In this document: in pieces, positions 33,693-44,329 of the stretch
Layout of the letters: each line of letters opens with the position of its first letter
Numbering within the stretch: the stretch's first letter is position 1
Assembly (NCBI GenBank): GCA_030762895.1
Contig: CM061065.1
Location: 82,159,607 to 82,223,606, forward strand
Source of the DNA: Sophora flavescens
Lineage: Eukaryota > Streptophyta > Magnoliopsida > Fabales > Fabaceae
Length of the DNA: 64,000 nucleotides
Reading direction: 5' to 3'
Notes under the pieces: generated by a model
The model's input: only the letters and a program-made list of their open reading frames with translations
Database searches by the model: none
Told to the model about the DNA's origin: nothing
Position numbers and translations under genes: made by a program

Positions 33693-34860
33693 CTAACCAC
33701 TTGGACCAGTGAGGAGGCACAAGAAAAATATGAGAAAGAAACACTCAGCCATAACCTCCACCAAGAAAAGGGGATCAAATATGGGAAGGGGGTAAACTGG
33801 GAGCTATTGCCAGAACTGGTGGAGTCAAGATGGTTTCTGCACCCAAATGGTAAGGGATTTTGTCGCGAACATCACGTCTGATGCCAAAACCTTTGTGGTG
33901 ATCATGGGGGGGAGTGTCTTTTTCTGCCAAGACCATCAATCAACATCTTGGGCTGTAAGAGGTGGAGAATGAGTAACAACAGATCTTGATGGGTGTGACA
34001 ACTGCTAGGCTGCAGCAGATGAAGAAGGATTTAGCCCTCCCTGGTCCAGAATTCATACAGCAAGCTGAAGGCCAACTCAAATTACCCCGATCCAGGCTGC
34101 AGCCCCTGGCCAAAGTCTGGTACCATTTCCTCAGATACTCCATCTCCTCTACTGTTCATTTGGAGAAAGTGGACAAAGAACGCCTGGTTCTACTCCATTG
34201 TATCATGAACAAAAAGATAATTAATGTGGGGGAGATACTCAAGAATCAGATCTCCACCTGTGCCATGAAGCAGCAAGGCAACCTAATCCTCCCCTGTCTT
34301 ATCACTGATCTGTGTCTGGAGCAAGGAAAAGAGTACAACCCAAGAGAAGGGCTAGAGCCAAACAAAGGCCCCATTGACATGAACTGCATCTTAAGGATGT
34401 ACTCCAACTCAGAAAAAGCAAGTGCAAGTGGAAGCAAACCTCCCAAATCAGGCACCCCAGAGCAACCAGATCGCTCTAGGATGCTAGAGCATAAAGTTGA
34501 TGAACTGACCATCATGCTGCAACAACACATGCAGAAGGAGTAAGCTTTCTGGCAATTTTACTTTTGCAAATGCCAGTGGTAGAAGCAGACCATGAATATC
34601 AATAATTGGAAACTTGAGACTCCAATCCCCCAGTTCCCACAAGAGATTCTACCCCCCATTGAGGAAGATATCCCTTAAACACCCTACAAAATTGTTTGAC
34701 CCTGTTTCTATAAACCCTGAGAAGTACAACAACAACCTCAACCTTGCCCACAGCTCTGCCTCTGATGAAGATTGGATGGGTATTCCTCCATCTGAGCAAC
34801 AAGAAGATAACGTGGCCTTTAAGCCCAAAAAGAAGAAGTATTCCTCTCAAGCCTCCCAGC
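33693..34860 (+). pseudogene. B1 accessory (env-like / plant-transposon-protein-like) ORF, second part
   Basis: This resumes the ORF cut at 26106 (TTWTSEEAQEKYEKE). Recognisable pieces include the YGKGVNWELL region and, after a frameshift and a short deletion near 33830, the conserved VDKERLVLLHCIMNKK, INVGEILKNQ and LPCLITDLCLEQG, typical of the putative plant transposon protein family. A basic, Ser/Pro-rich tail follows, with 'VDELTIMLQQHMQKE' near 34500. At about 34860 the sequence switches into the gag of another copy. The function is unknown; no signal peptide or membrane segment is visible. Confidence 0.7.
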
Positions 34861-34868
34861 ACCACCTA
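34855..34868. other. Recombination junction between B1 accessory ORF and B2 gag
   Basis: Left of this point the sequence matches 40540-40815 (accessory ORF of B2). Right of it the sequence matches 45255 onward (gag of B3). The shared word AGCACCACCTAT fits joining at microhomology, which removed B1's 3' end and LTR and the 5' part of B2. Confidence 0.75.
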
Positions 34869-36350
34869 TATTGACTGAAGAAATGGTGAATGAACAGATT
34901 TACAAGGCAGATGCTGTGTCGTGTGTATATTGTGGAGAAGATCATCTGTTTGAAAAATGCTCTGCAAATCCTGTCTCAATTAATTGTGTAGGGAACAATA
35001 ACTACATAGGAAACAATTCATATGGCAATTCAGGATGGCAGCCGTCACAGCATCCAAACTTGAAATACTCCAACTTCAGTAACACACTGAATCCACCCCC
35101 TGGATACAATCAGTAGCTTAGGCTGCAGCAACAACAGGTTCAGCAGAAAGCTCCAGAACCATCTCTAGAATCTATACTGAAGGCATTTATGTCAGAAACA
35201 AAGGCTAGAATGAGAAACTTAGAGCCTCAAGTGGGACAGCTGGCTAGTGCAATCAACTCAAGACAAAGTGGTACACTACCAGCATCAACAGAAGATCCTA
35301 AAGCCTCAACTTCAAGATGAGGAAAAGAACAATGCAAGGTAATCCATTTGAGGAGTGGTAAAGATGTGGAAGTAGCTGAGCCAAAGAAGAAACAGAAGGT
35401 GCAAGGTTCAGAACCTGAGAAGGAAACAGCTAGAGAAGGAGATGCTACAACAGAGCAACCTGCAGTGATTGAGAAAATACCCGATGCTGCAGCATCTCCT
35501 ACTATACCCAAACTGATTCCAAAAAGACCTCTTCCACCTTTTCCTCAGATATTGAAGAAGGCACACCAAGAAAAACAGTTCAATAAGTTCCTGGACGTGC
35601 TGAAGCAACTTCATATCAACATACCCTGGGCAGAGGCTCTGCAACAAATGCCCAATTATACAAACTTCATGAAAGATGTACTCACTAAGAATAGAAGATA
35701 AGGAGAATTTGAAACTGTGGACATGACTGAAGAGTGCAGTATGATGCTGCAAAACAAGGTGCCAAGGAAGATGAAAGACCCTGGAAGTTTCACCATACCT
35801 TATTCCATTGGAGATACTTACTGTGGAAAAGTCTTATGTGACTTGGGAGCAAGCATCAACCTTATGCCCGTGTCAATTTTCAAGAAACTGGGAATTGGGG
35901 AAGCTCGGCCTACTTCTGTCACACTCCAGCTGGCATACAGATCTATTTCTTATCCAGAGGGAAAGATTGAAGATGTATTGATCAGATTTGACAAATTTGT
36001 TTTCCCTGTGGACTTCATCATTTGGACTTTGAAGCAGATAGGGAAGTTCCTATTATTCTTGGGAGACCATTTTGGCAACAGGGAAGACTTTGATTGATGT
36101 GCTGAAAGGAGAACTCACAATGAGGGTGAATGATCAGCGGGTCACTTTTAATGTTTTTAATGCCCTAAAGTATCCAAATGAAGGGATTGAGGAATGTTCC
36201 TTCATAGAATCATTTGATGAGCTGGTGCAACAGCAATTCCTGAAGAATCAATCTGACTATGACAATGCTGCAGCATCAGTGGAAGCTGAAAACTCCTCTG
36301 ATAAAGATGTTGGAGAGTCCTTAGACTGTAAGGTTGTTCAACATGTGTAG
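34862..36350 (+). pseudogene. gag-pro: B2 gag C-terminus and protease
   Basis: It begins at the gag zinc knuckle (CVYCGEDHLFEKC), passes a Gln-rich linker and the FLDVLKQLHINIPWAEAL segment that precedes Athila-type proteases, and reaches the protease with DLGASINLMP near 35850. Stops occur at about 35114, 35318 and 35699 without loss of frame, and a frameshift near 36030 separates the flap half (ATGKTLIDV). The stop at 36348-36350 is followed at once by sequence from the RT-RNase H border. It is dead. Confidence 0.85.
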
Positions 36351-36461
36351 ACCAGAAAATAGGAATCATTGGAGGCATTTGAACTCCTAAAGAATGCCCT
36401 CATCATTGCACCTATCATTGTTCCATCGGATTGGGAGAAGCCTTTTGAGCTTATGTGTGAT
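36351..36461 (+). pseudogene. pol: B2 RT remnant and start of RNase H
   Basis: Only the last RT residues (AFELLKNALIIAPI) and the RNase H start (WEKPFELMCD) remain. The RT palm and fingers between protease and here are deleted. H interrupts directly after this at 36461. Confidence 0.85.
36454..36461. repeat. Left 8-bp target-site duplication of H (TGTGTGAT)
   Basis: Identical to 37248-37255; 8 bp is the hAT superfamily length. Confidence 0.95.
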
Positions 36462-37247
36462 TAGGGGTGTTCACGGATTGGATTGGATCAGTTAAGCTAC
36501 AAAGTCATCTGATCCAATGATGAAAACATCGTGTGGTTTGGATTGGATCGGTTTTCTTCCTTAAAAAAAATCCGATCCGATCCAATCCAATCCAATCAAA
36601 TGCGGTTTGGATTGGATTGGATAATTCGGTTTTTGTCATACTTTATTTTTTTTATAATGTCAAGTGTCCTTTCTACTTATTTAATAGTGGATAAAAGATA
36701 ATCTTCGTTTTAATTTGGGAGTTAGAGAAGAACAAAATTATTGATATTTTTTAACACGTTCTTTTATATTAATTCTCTATATCTACTCCCACTTATCCTA
36801 TTTTTTTCCTTGAATGGGCTATAAATAAATTGTAGCTAATTATTTTTCAAATTTACTTAATTGTTTTCCCATTTTTCATGATTACTCAATCAAATATATA
36901 TATGCTATGCATCAAAAATTTTAGTAAAATATAACTCCAAGAAATTAATATTTATTCTATATTGCCTTATATATGTCATTCCAACAAAAATATTAAAGAG
37001 AATGCGGGACATAAAAGTATGAAGAATAATGTTTAAGTATGAGTAATATTATAATTTCAAAAATAATAGTATATTATATGTAATAGATCGGTTTGGATTG
37101 GATTGGATTTCACTATATGATCCAAAATCTGATCCAATCCAATAAAAAAAATTGCGGTTTTTTCGGTTTTCGGTTTTTTCGGTTTTCGGTTTTTCGTTTC
37201 GGTTTTTGCGGTTTAAATCAGTTTGGATCGGTTGATGAACACCCCTA
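36462..37247. mobile_element. Element H: non-autonomous hAT-like element (786 bp)
   Basis: Terminal inverted repeats TAGGGGTGTTCA and TGAACACCCCTA flank an AT-rich body with no transposase. Both ends carry many GGATTGGATTGGATCGG-type subterminal repeats in opposite orientation, and the right end has a CGGTTTTCGGTTTTT tandem run (37155-37210). The 8-bp duplication fits hAT. It inserted in the RNase H codons of B2. Confidence 0.93.
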
Positions 37248-37255
37248 TGTGTGAT
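37248..37255. repeat. Right 8-bp target-site duplication of H
   Basis: TGTGTGAT, as at 36454-36461. Confidence 0.95.
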
Positions 37256-38928
37256 GCAAGTGACTTTGCTGTAAGAGCAATATTGGGACAAAGGTACAAC
37301 AAGGTGCTGCATTGTTGTCTATCATGCAAGCAAGTCCTTGATTGTAGTATTTGCCTTTAAGAAGTTTAGATCCTATATTGTTGGAACAAAAGTGGTATTC
37401 TATACTGACCACTCAACCATAAAATACTTGATTGACAAGAAGGATGCTAAACCAAGGCTCATCAGATGGGTGCTATTGCTTCAAGAATTTGACTTGGAAA
37501 TCAGAGATAAGAAGGGGGTGGATAATCAAGTAGATGATCACCTTTCAAGGTTACCAGAGGATGTTGCAGCATCCAGGGAAATAGCCATTGATGAGTCCTT
37601 TCCTGATGAACAACTACTAGCAATGCAAGATGCTGCAACACCAAGGTATGCAGATTTGGTTAACTTTTTGGCTAGTGGTGTGGTTCCTCCAAACATGAAT
37701 TCTCAGCAAAAGAGGAGATTTTTCCATCAAGCAAAAAAGTATAATTGGGATGAGCCGTACCTATACAAGATATGCATAGACAACTTGAATAGAAGATGCG
37801 TTGCAGATGAAGAATCCAAGATATACTGACTCAGTGCCAAGCTACATCATATGGTGGACACCTTGGTGGCATGAGAACTGCTGCCAAGGTGCTCCAATCA
37901 GGTTTGTTCTGGCCTACTCTATTTAGAGATGCACATGAATTTGTTAAACATTATGATAAGTGCCAAAGGGTAGGGAATTTTTCTAACAAAAATGAGATGC
38001 CCCTCAACACTATTTTAGATATTGAACTTTTTGATGTATGGGGTATTGACTTTATGGGACCATTTCCCCCTTCCTTTGGCAACCTCTACATTTTCGTGGC
38101 AGTTGATTGTGTCTAAATGGGTGGAGGCTGTGGCAACAATCAAAAATGATGCTAGGATGGTAACAAAGTTTTTACAAAAAAAATATTTTTTCTAGATTTG
38201 GAACCCCTGGAGCTATCATTAGTGATGAAGGTACCCATTTTTGCAACCAAGTTTTCTCAAAATTACTTGCAAAATATGGGGTTAAGCATAAAGTAGCCAC
38301 AACCTACCATCCCCAAAATAATGGTCAAGCTAAGTTATCCAACGGAGAAATCAAAAGAATTCTGGAAAAGATGGTCAACCCAAGTAGGAAGGATTGGTCT
38401 TCGCATCTGGATGAGGCCCTGTGGGCTTATAGGACTGCATTCAAAACTCCTTTGGGGATGTCCCAATATAGAATGTTGTATGGGAAAACTTGCCATTTTC
38501 CCCTGGAGTGGCAGCACAAGGCTTTCTGGGCAATAAAGAAACTAAATTTTGATCTTCAGTCTGTTGGAGCAGCACGCTTGCTGCAGCTTAATGAATTGGA
38601 AGAGCACAGACAATTTTCCTATGAAAATGCTGAAGCATACAAGGCAAAAACTAAAGCTTGGCATGATAAGAAGATCCATCACATATCCTTTCATGAAGGA
38701 GAACAAGTGCTGCTGTTTAATTCAACGCTGAAGCTTTTTCCAGGCAAGATAAAGTCAAGGTGGTCTGGTCCATTCAAAGTTGTGAAAGTCTATCCACATG
38801 GAGCTGTAGATTTGCTAGATGCTACAAGTCGCAGGGAATTCAAGGTTAATGGCCAGAGAATCAAGAAATATTTTGGTGAGCCTATAGACAGAATGAAGGT
38901 CACCATAACCCTTGATGACACAGAATGA
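37256..38928 (+). pseudogene. pol: B2 RNase H and integrase
   Basis: RNase H resumes with DFAVRAILGQR, has a short deletion near 37330, and continues with YTDHSTIKYL. The integrase follows: a zinc segment in which the first CxxC Cys is Tyr (HYDKC), core motifs GIDFMGP, SDEGTHF and NGQAKLS, then ERILEKMV and the C-terminal KSRWSGPFKVVK module ending at a TGA at 38926-38928. Frameshifts lie near 37815, 38110 and 38190, and a poly-A slip is at 38177. Compared with B1, this copy keeps the full C-terminal region including EAYKAKTKAWHDKK. Confidence 0.88.
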
Positions 38929-38960
38929 TGTTGCAACATGGTCTGGCTGAGGACCTGATA

Positions 38961-38987
38961 AACCAAGCGCTCATGGGAGGCAGCCCA
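38961..38987 (+). promoter_or_regulatory. Conserved post-ORF stem-loop of B2
   Basis: AACCAAGCGCTCATGGGAGG followed by CAGCCCA, 32 bases after the integrase stop, in the same place as in B1. TGGG pairs with CCCA. Confidence 0.7.
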
Positions 38988-39389
38988 TCAATTAAGAGCA
39001 TTTAGTTTGTTGAATAATGAGCAGCAATGGAGAAAGAAGTGAGTTCATCTTGCAGCATAAGCATGATAATGGGTTGCTCTGGAGCAATGCTACATCATGC
39101 TCCCAATATGCTAAGAACAGAAAAGGGAAAAATCTTTTGGTTAGGGACTAACTGCTGACAAAAGTGCAAGGTGGGGCCAGTTCAAGTTTTATCTGTTGTG
39201 GGAAAAGTGTCAGTTGGATAGTTTTTGAAATATTTTGAAAAAGATTTCATGAGAGTGGTATGTGGAGAGAGAAGATAACGATCACCCATGATCAACCCCC
39301 AACCACATGATTTTCATTTCTTTCTCCTCGTTATTCCCCTCTTTCCCCACGTCTACCACCCACAGCACCCTATCCCTCCCTCCCTCCTC

Positions 39390-39528
39390 ACACATTAAAT
39401 AGCACACGCCTCACTCTTCCACTCACCCACTACACATTCATCAACTTTTCTTTCTTCTCTTTCAAACCGTAAAACCCTAAACATCAAAACTCTTCCTTTC
39501 CTTCTCTAACGCAACCCACATACCCTCC
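39390..39528 (+). promoter_or_regulatory. Promoter-like leader of the B2 accessory ORF
   Basis: ATTAAATAG near 39393, then a C/T-rich leader with AAACCCTAAAC-type telobox wording (AACCGTAAAACCCTAAACAT) before the ATG at 39529. The layout is identical in B1. Confidence 0.45.
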
Positions 39529-41371
39529 ATGATTGCTAAAAAAGGAAGCATAGTGAAATACAGAGCTATCAAAAATGCTGCCCCCGCCTCTGGCACTCAA
39601 AAAGAAAACCTAACCACTTGGACCAGTGCAGAGGCACAAGAAAAATACGAGAAATAAACACTCAGTCATAACATCCACCAAGAATAGGGGTTAAAATATG
39701 GGAAGGGGTGAACTGGGGGCTATTTCCAAAACTGGTGGAGGTGATAGAGACCCACCAGTGGAAAATCTTTGCTGAGCATCAAGACGGTTCCTACACCTAA
39801 ATGGTAAGGGAGTTCTACGCGAACGTCGTGTCTGATGCCCAAACCTTTGTGGTGATCAGAGGGGGAAAAGTGTCTTTTTCTGCCAAGACCATCAATCAAC
39901 ATCTTGGGCTAGAAGAGGTGGATAATGAGTACCAACAGATCTTGAAGGGTGTGACAATAGCTAGGTTGCAGCAGATGAAGAAGGATTTAGCCTTCCCTAG
40001 TGCAGGATTCATACAGCAAGCTGAATGCCAACTCAAGTTACCTTTCCTCAGATACTCTCTTTCCCCTACTTCTCAACTTACCATTTCCTCATACTCCATC
40101 TCCTCTACTGCTCATTTGGAGACAGTGGACAAAGAACGCCTGGTTCTACTCCATTGTATCATGAACAAAAAGAAAATTAATGTGGGGGAGATACTCAAGA
40201 ATCATATCTCCATCTATGCCATGAAGCAGCAAGGCAACCTAATCCTCCCCTGTCTTACCACTGATCTGTGTCTGGAGCAAGGAAAAGAGTACAACCTAGG
40301 AGAAGGGCTAAAGCCAAACAAAGGCCCCATTGACATGACCTGCATCTTGAGGATGTACTCCAACTCAGAAAAAGCAAGTGCAAGTGGAAGCAAACCTCCC
40401 AAATCAGGCACCCCAGAGCAGCCAGATCGCTCTAGGATGCTAAAGCATAAAGTTGATGAACTGACCATCATGCTACAACAACACATGCAGAAGGAGTAAG
40501 CTTTCTGGAAATTTTACTTTTGCAAATGCCAGTGGGAGAACCAGACCATGAAGATCAACAATTGGAAGCTTGAGACTCCCATCCCCCAGTTCCCACAAGA
40601 GATTCTACCCCGCTTTGAAGAAGATGTCCCTGAAACACCCTACAAAAATGTTTTTGACCCTGTTTCTGTAAACCCTGAGAAGCACAACAACAACCTCAAC
40701 CCTGCCCACAGCTCCACCTCTGATGAATACTGGATGGGTATCCCTCCATCTGAGTAGCAAGAAGATAATGTGGCCTCTGAGCCCAAAAAGAAGAAGTCTG
40801 CCTCTCAAGTCTCCCAGTAGGATCAAGGGAGCACAAAAAGGCTTCGGCTGCAGTACCGGAAAAAGTGCGCTCCTCTATTCCTGTTGTAGCAGAGACTCAC
40901 CCTCCAGCCTAAAAAGCAACAAAAAGAACCAAAACAACTGCTGATAAAGGAAGTCCGCTGATGAAGATTACTGTAGCATATGCTGCAACAACAGAGGGAG
41001 AGGACGATGACACAATCCCTTTCTCCAAAAGAGCAAAGCTTGTTGTGACAAAGGGTGCAGCTGTGATCAAAAAGGAAAAGGTGGCAGCAGCACCGAAGGA
41101 AGAGGAGGCAAAGGCTGGTGCAGCAAAAGAAGCTTAAAGTGAAGAAGCAGCTGAGGCAGAGGAAGAGGCAGAAGAAGCTGAAGAAGAAATTGAGGAACAA
41201 GAAGGAGTAGAAGAAGAGGAAGATGTTCAAGTCATAGGAGCAACACCAAGCAAGGTGCTTTCCACCAAGAGTGGAGGCACCAGGAAGAGTTTGCTTGTCC
41301 GAGCACCTTAGGCTTGAAACAGAGCCAAAGTGGATGTTGCAACTTGCTGCAGCATCCCACATCAGGAGCAC
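39529..41371 (+). pseudogene. B2 accessory (env-like / plant-transposon-protein-like) ORF
   Basis: From the ATG at 39529 (MIAKKGSIVKYRAI) the ORF runs about 610 codons with several stops. The central part at 39801-40499 is open: FYANVVSDAQTF, GGKVSFSAKTINQHLGLEE, VDKERLVLLH, KKINVGEILKN, LPCLTTDLCLEQG, then VDELTIMLQQHMQKE. These are hallmarks of the putative plant transposon protein family found downstream of pol in Athila-type elements. The C-terminal third (40920-41290) is Lys-rich, then strongly acidic (EEAEEAEEEIEEQE). There is no signal peptide or transmembrane segment, so I do not call it an envelope protein. Confidence 0.7.
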
Positions 41372-42856
41372 ACTAAACCTTCCACCCCATTACTAGTTTT
41401 ATGATCTAGTTCTTTTTATCTTTTCTGCAAGTAGTGATCAGTAGGACCTTTGGTGTCTGTCTGTTTGTAAGGCCATTAGGGCCATAGTTGTTTTAAAATT
41501 TCTGCTTGATGAATGGTCATGGATGAGCCCCCCACTTGATTCCATATGATTAATGATTAAATGGAAATGGCCTCTGACCTCTTTTGTTGTGTTTAAATTT
41601 AAAAGCTTGGAATGAAACTCTTGCAGAATAACTTAATGCACTCACTTGACTGTGAACACTGACACTGCTGCATCACTGAATAAGATAGAGGATACATGTG
41701 CTGCATCATGAACATACAAATATGGGCCTGAGTGACCAAAGTACAATGCACATATACATCACACTCATGCATTTTCTGTAAGGTTTGCTTTGATTCTGTC
41801 TGATTTAAACACACTTGGTTGCACACAATTTATGCTTGAGGCATTTTTCTTGTTCTGTTTTTAATTTAGCTAGTTCCTAAACAGCCATCCCTCTCATTGT
41901 ATTTGTCCCTAGTGTGCCCCTTTGAGCCTTAGTCCTTTATTGAGACAACTAGCACATTAGAAGCTCTTAACTGGAAAAACAAAGAATTCTTGAACTAGTA
42001 GAGTTTAAAGATGCTTTTGTAGCTAGCTCTAACATAAGTTTGGGGGGAAAGCTTGAGGACAAGCATCATTTTTAAGTTTGGGGGTGCTGTGCTGCAACAG
42101 TTGTGCAGGCTGCAGCAAGGCTATAAATAACACATAAGAAGGGAAGGCAGCATAGAAATGAGGAACTCACAAGTGTAGATAGTGAAGCTGCCATTCCTTC
42201 ATAAAAAATAAAACTAAAAATGTGTAAAAATTTGAACAGAGAACAGTGAAAAGCTTGAAAATTAATAGTAAAGAACAATTGAAGCTTGTTCTATGTTCTC
42301 AACAAAAAATATAATAAGTTGTTGACTCAGTGATGGAAAGGAAGATCCAAGAAAGCATAATAGTGAAGATTGTGGGAGCATTTTGGAAGTTGAGCTAGAT
42401 AGAAAAGCATCTTTTTGTTCTACCTGTGGATTAGCTACTTTCCCAAATATCTTAACCCCTGCCTGTCCTAATCCCACTTACAACACTTAAAGACCTCTTG
42501 CTGTGTATAATCCTGTGTTGTTTTAACCGTGATAGAATCTTATCAAGTTTAGATCAGAGATGTATGTTTGTGGTGAGAGTGAAATTCTATTGAGAGGGTG
42601 AGAAGCAGAACCAACTGTTCTGAGAGATAGTGTTGCAGCATATGTTAATCTTTTTTAAACAAGTTTTGTAGCAGATATTGATCTGAGCAGGTTAGAAAGT
42701 GTGTTTTGATAGGAAGGTATGAGTGGAATCCTGAGCTGTTAAAAGAATGCAAAATCTGGGTGAACGATGCATGCCATTCATTGTTTTCAATCCTTTTGTT
42801 TTTAATGTATTTCTTTTGCATTACCTGAGGACAAGCAGTGGGTTAAGTTTGGGGGT
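41372..42856 (+). other. B2 3' untranslated region with two polypurine-like tracts
   Basis: About 1.5 kb with no supported gene. AAGTTTGGGGGTG occurs twice, at about 42076-42088 and 42844-42856, each preceded by (T)GAGGACAAGCA. Only the second abuts an LTR. The first may be a leftover from a rearrangement or a second plus-strand primer. The palindromic word TGCTGCAGCA or near variants recur (for example 42092-42118, 42630). Confidence 0.6.
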
Positions 42857-44188
42857 GTGATAACTCTTTTAATGAAGAGTTATTTAGATCCTTTTCTCTC
42901 TTAATTGCTGCTATCTTTGAGGTTTTGAGTCTTGATTTTGGTAGGGAAATGTTGTTTTGTAAATATTTGTGTGCAGCATTGTTAATATCAGCCATTTGCT
43001 CTTGAATGCTCCATCATTGTCTCAAATTTTTGTGTCTACACAGGCAGTGAAATTGCTGGAGCATGGCTGAAGCATGGGTGAATAAGTTACGGGTTGCTGC
43101 AGTAGGGACTACTTTCCAGTGGCTCTGCGCTAAAGGACAAATCTCACAAGGACACCTTTCCTCTCTCCTCATAGGCGCTGGCACTGTTGTTTTAAGGAAT
43201 CACTCGCGCCAAGGGATCTGATTTCCCACTTTTTAGGAATTGGGCCAGGGTTTATTTTATTATTACTTTTGTTGTTGGCCCTAAAAGGAATGAAAGAGAA
43301 TAGGGTACTATATAAGCATTTCGGGAAACCCTAGTAAGAGACACTTGATTTTATTACACAATACCTTGTCCTTTCTTGGAGGTTGCGATGTTCTTCTTCT
43401 CTATCCAGCTGCTGCATTTTTATTTTCAACCATTGTAATGACTTCCTCTTCATTTCTCTATTTTGTTCCTTGTAAGCTCATTATGAGCTAAACACTTTTA
43501 AGCTTTAGGTATGAAAATGCAATGAATGCTTAGCTAAGTTATGCAATGAATATGTTCTTCATCTTCTTTTATTATGCGTGAAATGTTATTTAATTAAGAG
43601 TGATCAACTTAATTAGATATTTAGCTTGCTTGGTTTGGAAGAATTAAGTAAGTGGAAATTGATAAAGGATAGAGGTTAAATTATTAAATGGAAAATTAAA
43701 TGATGTTGGATAGACTAGGAATAGTTATTCAAGCATCTAAACTAGCTGAAACATGCTTACTAAGAGGGTGGTGTAATTAATCTGAATCTAGGAATAGAAA
43801 ACAGTTAATGAACCCAACCCTTAAGTGTTGGAAAACACACTTTTATTTCCTGGAGTTAGATGCTAGAGCATATTCAAAGCATGATATAGGCTAAGCAGGA
43901 TTTATGCTGCAGCATACCTAGAGGTATTTTTCTCCATATTTGACAACAGATTCTCTTCACTGTTTGCATCTCACTTTCATTGTTTACTTCAAAGTTTTAT
44001 TTATTTTACTTGCACACACACCACAATTTTTGGTTACCCTTCTTAACTCATAGAACATATAATTTGAGTTGGAATTTACTGTACCATTATAATCCCTGTG
44101 GGAACGATATCTGAACTTAGTTTCTATATTACTTGAGGTAATTATGTATACTTGCACAACCTTAAAGACATTTGTTTTTAAGGCAACA
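42857..44188 (+). repeat. B-family LTR shared by B2 (3') and B3 (5')
   Basis: 1332 bp, starting TGATAACTCTTTTAATGAAG right after a polypurine tract and ending GGCAACA just before a primer site. The first 27 bases contain a hairpin (ATAACTC / GAGTTAT). TATA (CTATATAAG) is at 43308-43316. It has the accessory ORF side on its left and gag on its right, so it is the joint of two tandem elements. Confidence 0.85.
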
Positions 44189-44194
44189 AGCTTT

Positions 44195-44212
44195 TGGTGT
44201 CGTTGCTGGGGA
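44195..44212 (+). promoter_or_regulatory. Primer binding site of B3 (tRNA-Asp)
   Basis: TGGTGTCGTTGCTGGGGA matches the tRNA-Asp complement at 16 of 18 positions; both mismatches are C-to-T. Confidence 0.85.
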
Positions 44213-44329
44213 TTGCTAATAGTGTTAAAATTTTGTTTTTAGATTATTAGTTATGTAGTTAGAAGATCTAATACTCTGGGTGATTTGCTGTAGCACATGG
44301 TACTGAAACTGTATGCATAGGTTCTTGTC

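Larger units (their letters stand above)
34862..44188 (+). mobile_element. Element B2: Athila-type gypsy copy, 5' truncated and RT-deleted
   Basis: The order is gag (zinc knuckle onward), protease, a deletion where RT should be, RNase H (with H inserted), integrase, stem-loop, accessory ORF, 3' untranslated region, polypurine tract and LTR 42857-44188. The integrase and accessory ORF are close paralogues of B1. The LTR is directly followed by the primer site and gag of B3, so B2 and B3 are head-to-tail and share one LTR. Confidence 0.88.

Noticed and set aside
37155..37210. Telomere-like or satellite tract CGGTTTT
   Set aside because: It is the tandem subterminal part of element H, not a telomeric repeat.
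40823..41371. Minus-strand ORF rich in Cys, Phe and Leu
   Set aside because: Complement of the acidic/Lys-rich tail of the B2 accessory ORF.
39529..41371. Envelope protein for the B accessory ORF
   Set aside because: No signal peptide, membrane segment or glycosylation pattern; it matches the plant transposon protein family instead.
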